A stretch of 16,998 nt of DNA, taken from contig CP070725.1 in the NCBI GenBank assembly GCA_020350845.1, positions 1,167,787-1,184,784 of the forward strand. The letters are read 5' to 3'. The DNA is from Candidatus Bipolaricaulota bacterium. Lineage in GTDB: Bacteria > Bipolaricaulota > Bipolaricaulia > UBA7950 > UBA9294. The notes under the pieces are model-generated. The model saw nothing but the letters and a program-made list of their open reading frames with translations, made no database searches and was not told the DNA's origin. A program made the translations under genes and the position numbers. Positions 14,232 to 16,998 of this stretch are shown here, one piece after another (position 1 is the first letter of the stretch; each line of letters opens with the position of its first letter).

Positions 14232-14675
14232 TCACGCCGCGGGAACCGCACCACGTGCCAGGCGGTCGGCGCACTCGTTCTCCTCGTGCCCGGCGTGTCC
14301 TTCCACCCAGTGAAAGCGGACACTGTGCGCGGTCGTGAGCTCGTCGAGCCGTCGCCAGAGGTCCTCGTTCTTCACCGGGAGCCATCGCTTCCCGCTGCGA
14401 CGCTTCCAGCCGTTCGCCTTCCACGACTCGATCCACTCCGTAATGCCCTTCTTCACGTACGTGGAGTCGGTATACAGGTCAACGTCGCTCGGACGGCGCA
14501 GCGCGCGCAGCCCCTCGATCGCTGCGGTGAGCTCCATGCGGTTGTTGGTCGTCTTCGGATCCCCTCCCGAGAGCTCGCGCCGGCGGCCGGCGGCGAGGAG
14601 CACCGCACCCCAGCCGCCGGGACCGGGGTTCCCGCGACAGGCACCATCGGTGTAGATCGAAACCCGTGAGGACAC
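14232..14675 (-). CDS. rnhA: Ribonuclease HI
   Basis: 147 residues from GTG 14675. RNase HI cleaves the RNA strand of RNA-DNA hybrids (R-loops, Okazaki primers). All catalytic residues are present: Asp10 in YTDGAC, Glu48 in RMELTA, Asp70 in YTDSTY, His127 in VEGHAGHE and Asp137 in CADRLA. The first three carry the same numbers as in the 155-residue E. coli enzyme, which supports the GTG start. The Trp/Lys-rich handle (WIESWKANGWKRRSGKRWL) is complete. Upstream in-frame starts at 14717 (ATG) and 14759 add a non-conserved stretch. The GTG has no ribosome site but a promoter candidate ends 7 bases before it. Followed after 9 bases by the hydroxyacid dehydrogenase. Confidence 0.95.
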   Translation of the reverse strand: MSSRVSIYTDGACRGNPGPGGWGAVLLAAGRRRELSGGDPKTTNNRMELTAAIEGLRALRRPSDVDLYTDSTYVKKGITEWIESWKANGWKRRSGKRWLPVKNEDLWRRLDELTTAHSVRFHWVEGHAGHEENECADRLARGAVPAA

Positions 14676-14682
14676 GGCCCAA

Positions 14683-14711
14683 GGTATAGCCGATGGATCG
14701 GCGCCCGTCGA
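14683..14711 (-). promoter_or_regulatory. Promoter candidate for rnhA, possibly leaderless
   Basis: Minus-strand TCGACG (14711-14706), a 17-base spacer and TATACC (14688-14683), each four of six to consensus. The -10 ends 7 bases before the GTG at 14675, so transcription would begin at the start codon. If real, it excludes the longer upstream starts. Confidence 0.4.
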
Positions 14712-14731
14712 ACGCATCCACCCACCGGTCA

Positions 14732-14751
14732 CGTGCCGCACACGAGGCACG
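14732..14751. promoter_or_regulatory. Inverted repeat between rnhA and the AraC gene, operator candidate
   Basis: CGTGCC (14732-14737) and GGCACG (14746-14751) form an inverted repeat with 6-bp arms and an 8-base centre. A perfect 10-bp palindrome, GCGCATGCGC, stands nearby at 14813-14822. Either could bind the divergently encoded AraC-type regulator; GC-rich DNA makes such short repeats common by chance. Confidence 0.25.
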
Positions 14752-14860
14752 CGTCGCACGGCCGCGACCGCCTCGGAGCATGCACTTCCGCGCGGGGATC
14801 ACTACCATGGAAGCGCATGCGCCGTCAGAACGTACGGAGCGCGTCATCCGGGAGGAATGG

Positions 14861-15772
14861 ATGCTCGATCGGACGCAGTTGCGTCGCCAGGAGTACACCG
14901 CACGCATCAACCGCGTGATGGATTACGTCCGGGAGAACCTCTCCGGCGACCTTCGGCTGGAGACGCTGGCCTCGGTCGCAAGCTTCTCGCCGTTCCACTT
15001 CCACCGCCTCTTCAAGTCACTCGTGGGCGAGACGGTCCATGAGTACGTTCGCCGGCAGCGTTGCTCGGCGGCAGCGGCCAAGCTGATCTACAACCCCAAG
15101 CTGACGATCACCGAGATCTCGACGCAGTGCGGCTTCGGCTCTCCGTCCTCGTTCGCTCGGGAGTTCCGCGCCGCGTTCGGGACAAGCGCGTCGCAGTTCC
15201 GCGCGGGAAGCCAGCGAAGGATCGAGGAGGTCCGCACGCGCGAAGAGAACGCGACATCCTGGGAGGAGGCAAGACCTCGGCCAGCTCGCACGGAGATGTC
15301 GATCCGCTACGACGTTCGCGAGATGCCGGTACGCCGTGTCGCCTACATCCGTCACACCGGCGCGTACAATCGCATCGGAGAGGCGTTCGAGCGGTTGATG
15401 CGGTGGGCCGGCCCGCGGGGCCTTACGCGCTTCCCGGGCACGGAGATCCTCGCGATCTACCACGACAGCCCCGACCTGACGCCCGAGGCCAAGCTTCGCT
15501 CGGACGCGTGCATCACAGTCCCTGAAGAGACGACGGTGGATGGGGAGGTCTGCGCGATGGACGTGCCGGGCGGCCTGTTCGTCGTCACCCACGTAGAGAT
15601 CGACCCGAGCCAGTACGGCGAAGCGTGGGATCGGTTGCTCTCCGACTGGCTTCCCGAGAGCGGCTACCAGCCCGACGATCGGATGTGCTTCGAGCGCTAC
15701 CTCAACGACCCCAAGACGCATCCCCGGGGCCTGCACATCGTCGAGATCTGCGAGCCGATCCGCCCGCTGTAG
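14861..15772 (+). CDS. AraC-family regulator with GyrI-like effector-binding domain
   Basis: 303 residues from ATG 14861, fixed by GGGAGGAATGG just upstream; the frame is open to 14693. The N-terminal AraC/XylS DNA-binding domain (about 15-115) has both helix-turn-helix units: LRLETLASVASFSPFHFHRL (31-50) and LTITEISTQCGFGSPSSFAR (81-100). The C-terminal GyrI-like/SbmC domain (about 147-300) begins MSIRYDVREMPVRRVAYIRH and contains GTEILAIYHDSPD (193-205). It ends with CFERYLNDPKTHP, typical of AraC-GyrI fusions such as Rob/SAV-type regulators that sense small amphipathic or drug-like ligands. The next gene starts 12 bases after its stop, so it may respond to a substrate or product of that exported hydrolase. 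This link is inference. Confidence 0.92.
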   Translation: MLDRTQLRRQEYTARINRVMDYVRENLSGDLRLETLASVASFSPFHFHRLFKSLVGETVHEYVRRQRCSAAAAKLIYNPKLTITEISTQCGFGSPSSFAREFRAAFGTSASQFRAGSQRRIEEVRTREENATSWEEARPRPARTEMSIRYDVREMPVRRVAYIRHTGAYNRIGEAFERLMRWAGPRGLTRFPGTEILAIYHDSPDLTPEAKLRSDACITVPEETTVDGEVCAMDVPGGLFVVTHVEIDPSQYGEAWDRLLSDWLPESGYQPDDRMCFERYLNDPKTHPRGLHIVEICEPIRPL

Positions 15773-15784
15773 TAGACTGGCGAG

Positions 15785-16639
15785 GTGAAGCTCCTGGGCC
15801 TGCAGACCTCGAGATCCCGCGTGCCGGTTCTCCTTCTCGTCATCGCCTTGCTGGCTGCCTCCCCCTGTGCCGCATGCACCGTCTTCTCCTACGCCGTGGG
15901 GGAGATCCTCCGCTTCGGGAACAGCGAGGACTACGACCTGTTCAACACGCGCATCTGGTTCGTGCCACCCGGCGGCTCGCTCCACGGCGCCCTCTGTCTC
16001 GGCTTCGACGGCCCGAGCCTCCAGGGAGGGATGAACGACGCCGGGTTGTGCTTCGATGCGACCGCGGGAACGAGCTTCATCCTCAATGCGCATCCTGAGA
16101 AGCCGCGCCCGCCGGGCGTGTGGACGACATACCTGCTCGCGCAGTGTGCCACGGTGGACGACGTTATCGCGTTCATGAATCGGTACGACTTCAGCTACGG
16201 GGGAATCGCGCAGATGCTCTTCCTCGACCGCAACGGCGATTCGCTGATCGTCACCAGCGGTGTCGACGGCGAGATCGTCTTTCTCAGGAAACACGGCGGC
16301 TACCGGCTGATCACGAACTTCAATGTGACCGCCCGATGGCGGGGAACGTATCCCTGCTGGCGCTACGACTTCGCGGACGGCCTTTTGCGGAGCATGGAGG
16401 TCGGGGCGATGCCTGCGTCTCCGACAGGATTCCGGAACATCCTCGCGGGCGTGCGAATCCCCGGCTACACCCGCTACTCGAACCTCTTCGATCCCGTGGC
16501 ACTGACGGCCACGATCTACCGCGAGGGAGACTTCGCCGATGCACGCACGATCGATCTACAGCAGGCGCTCGACGCGGGAGGAGGGCACTACCTGCTCGAG
16601 GACTACTTCCGCATGACCGCGGAAGCGTCCGGTAGCTGA
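15785..16639 (+). CDS. Exported Ntn-hydrolase, linear amide C-N hydrolase/choloylglycine hydrolase-like
   Basis: 284 residues from GTG 15785, with a weak ribosome site, 12 bases after the AraC-type gene. A signal peptide is clear: basic N-terminus, hydrophobic 14-25, then ASPCAA. Cleavage after Ala30 would expose Cys31 of CTVFSY as the N-terminal nucleophile. The following GEILRFGNSEDYD (38-50) corresponds to the FGxNxDW-type stretch after the catalytic Cys of linear amide hydrolases. GGMNDAGLCFDAT (81-93) matches the GMNEAGL motif of this family, and LITNFN (175-180) the conserved TN. Such enzymes cleave amide bonds in bile salts, acyl-homoserine lactones or penicillin V; substrate here unknown. 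Likely periplasmic or extracellular. A lipoprotein is a less likely reading, since the lipobox is poor. Confidence 0.8.
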   Translation: MKLLGLQTSRSRVPVLLLVIALLAASPCAACTVFSYAVGEILRFGNSEDYDLFNTRIWFVPPGGSLHGALCLGFDGPSLQGGMNDAGLCFDATAGTSFILNAHPEKPRPPGVWTTYLLAQCATVDDVIAFMNRYDFSYGGIAQMLFLDRNGDSLIVTSGVDGEIVFLRKHGGYRLITNFNVTARWRGTYPCWRYDFADGLLRSMEVGAMPASPTGFRNILAGVRIPGYTRYSNLFDPVALTATIYREGDFADARTIDLQQALDAGGGHYLLEDYFRMTAEASGS

Positions 16640-16657
16640 CAAGCCTCGGGAAGCGGC

Positions 16658-16683
16658 GAGCCACCAAAGAAGCCGGGCGGCTC
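16658..16683 (+). terminator. Possible terminator after the AraC/Ntn-hydrolase unit
   Basis: GAGCCACC (16658-16665) pairs with GGCGGCTC (16676-16683) at seven of eight positions around a 10-base loop, followed by a T/C-rich stretch (ATTCCATCCTTCTTC). It starts 19 bases past the hydrolase stop codon. Confidence 0.4.
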
Positions 16684-16735
16684 ATTCCATCCTTCTTCAT
16701 GGTACCCCATCCGTCGTGCGCTGACAGCGGGTCTC

Positions 16736-16772
16736 CCACCATCGATCCTCGGAAGAGCGGTATCGAAGGTGG
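16736..16772. promoter_or_regulatory. Inverted repeat upstream of the nitroreductase gene, operator candidate
   Basis: CCACCATCGAT (16736-16746) and ATCGAAGGTGG (16762-16772) form 11-base arms matching at ten positions, with a 15-base centre. Arm centres are 26 bases apart, about two and a half helical turns. It ends 57 bases before the nitroreductase start, a fitting place for a regulator, but it could also form an mRNA hairpin. Confidence 0.35.
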
Positions 16773-16829
16773 CCGCGCGACAGCCCGTCAGCGTGCGCCG
16801 GGTACGACCCAAGAGAATGGGGGGACGTG

Positions 16830-16998
16830 ATGAACGAGACAATCGCGGTGATCCGTGACAGGATCTCCCTGCGGCAGTATCTACCGACGCCGATCCGCGC
16901 AGATCACAGAGATCTCATCCTCGACAGCGCGTTACGCGCTCCGACTGCAGGCAACATGATGCTCTACTCCATCATCGAGGTCATGGATTGTGCCAAGA
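16830..16998 (+). CDS. Nitroreductase-family protein, N-terminal 56 residues only
   Basis: The frame starts at ATG 16830 (a GTG directly precedes it) after GGGGGGACGTG and runs off the right edge. The visible part matches the nitroreductase family pattern: RDRISLRQYLPTPI (9-22), where Arg11, Ser13 and Arg15 fall where FMN phosphate is usually bound, followed by LDSALRAPTAGNMMLYSIIE (31-50), which is the family's APSAGNxQPW-type segment. These are FMN-dependent NAD(P)H oxidoreductases of varied substrates (nitroaromatics, quinones, flavins). The substrate cannot be predicted from this fragment. An inverted repeat lies upstream (16736-16772). Confidence 0.82.
   Translation, partial: MNETIAVIRDRISLRQYLPTPIRADHRDLILDSALRAPTAGNMMLYSIIEVMDCAK

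Noticed and set aside
15017..16294. 425-codon minus-strand open frame
   Set aside because: Antisense to both the AraC/GyrI gene and the Ntn-hydrolase gene, which carry recognisable domains. The shadow product has none.
16603..16842. 79-codon minus-strand open frame before the nitroreductase gene
   Set aside because: No ribosome site, no family resemblance, and it crosses the terminator, the inverted repeat and the nitroreductase start.

Overview
GC-rich, gene-dense bacterial DNA with GTG starts, Shine-Dalgarno sites of the GGAGG type and short one- to two-gene transcription units that switch strand often. No rRNA, tRNA, CRISPR array, insertion sequence, integrase or phage gene was recognised, so this reads as ordinary chromosome and not a mobile island. 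The exported DUF4384 protein and the overall style remind me of uncultured thermophile-associated phyla such as Bipolaricaulota/Acetothermia. That placement is a weak guess from memory of similar proteins, not from any search.

Layout. Bases 1-133 (-): start of an exported protein that runs off the left edge, with a 335-base promoter/leader region behind it. 469-2719 (-): an NAD+ synthetase whose amidase domain looks shortened and catalytically dead, and an RsuA/RluB-type pseudouridine synthase. 2815-3978 (+): a GNAT-fold protein, convergent with a YcaQ/AlkX-type DNA glycosylase (3975-5201, -). 5381-7018 (-): a secreted DUF4384 protein and a SAM methyltransferase. 7114-7716 (+): a divergent dephospho-CoA kinase, convergent with an IclR regulator (7713-8474, -). 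8696-10299 (-): a short FucI/AraI-fold protein overlapping a DUF3467 protein. 10523-11581 (+): an MscS channel, convergent with a DUF401 permease (11576-12760, -). 12877-13260 (+): a small protein made of two copies of a Cys-containing module ending in CQLG-x-F, divergent from the permease and convergent with a D-2-hydroxyacid dehydrogenase and RNase HI (13257-14675, -). 14861-16639 (+): an AraC/GyrI regulator followed by an exported Ntn-hydrolase. 16830-end (+): start of a nitroreductase.

Genes that may work together: rnhA and the dehydrogenase (9-base gap), the FucI-like protein and the DUF3467 protein (overlapping stop/start), and the AraC/GyrI regulator and the Ntn-hydrolase (12-base gap). 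The rest look like independent housekeeping or accessory units.

The most interesting points are the apparently amidase-dead NAD synthetase, the tandem CQLG repeat protein with a perfect palindrome in its divergent promoter, a set of promoter-like sites that fall 6-8 bases before start codons lacking Shine-Dalgarno sequences (possible leaderless messages), and four convergent gene pairs whose stop codons overlap on CTAG or CTATAG. All promoter and operator calls come from reading by eye and are tentative.
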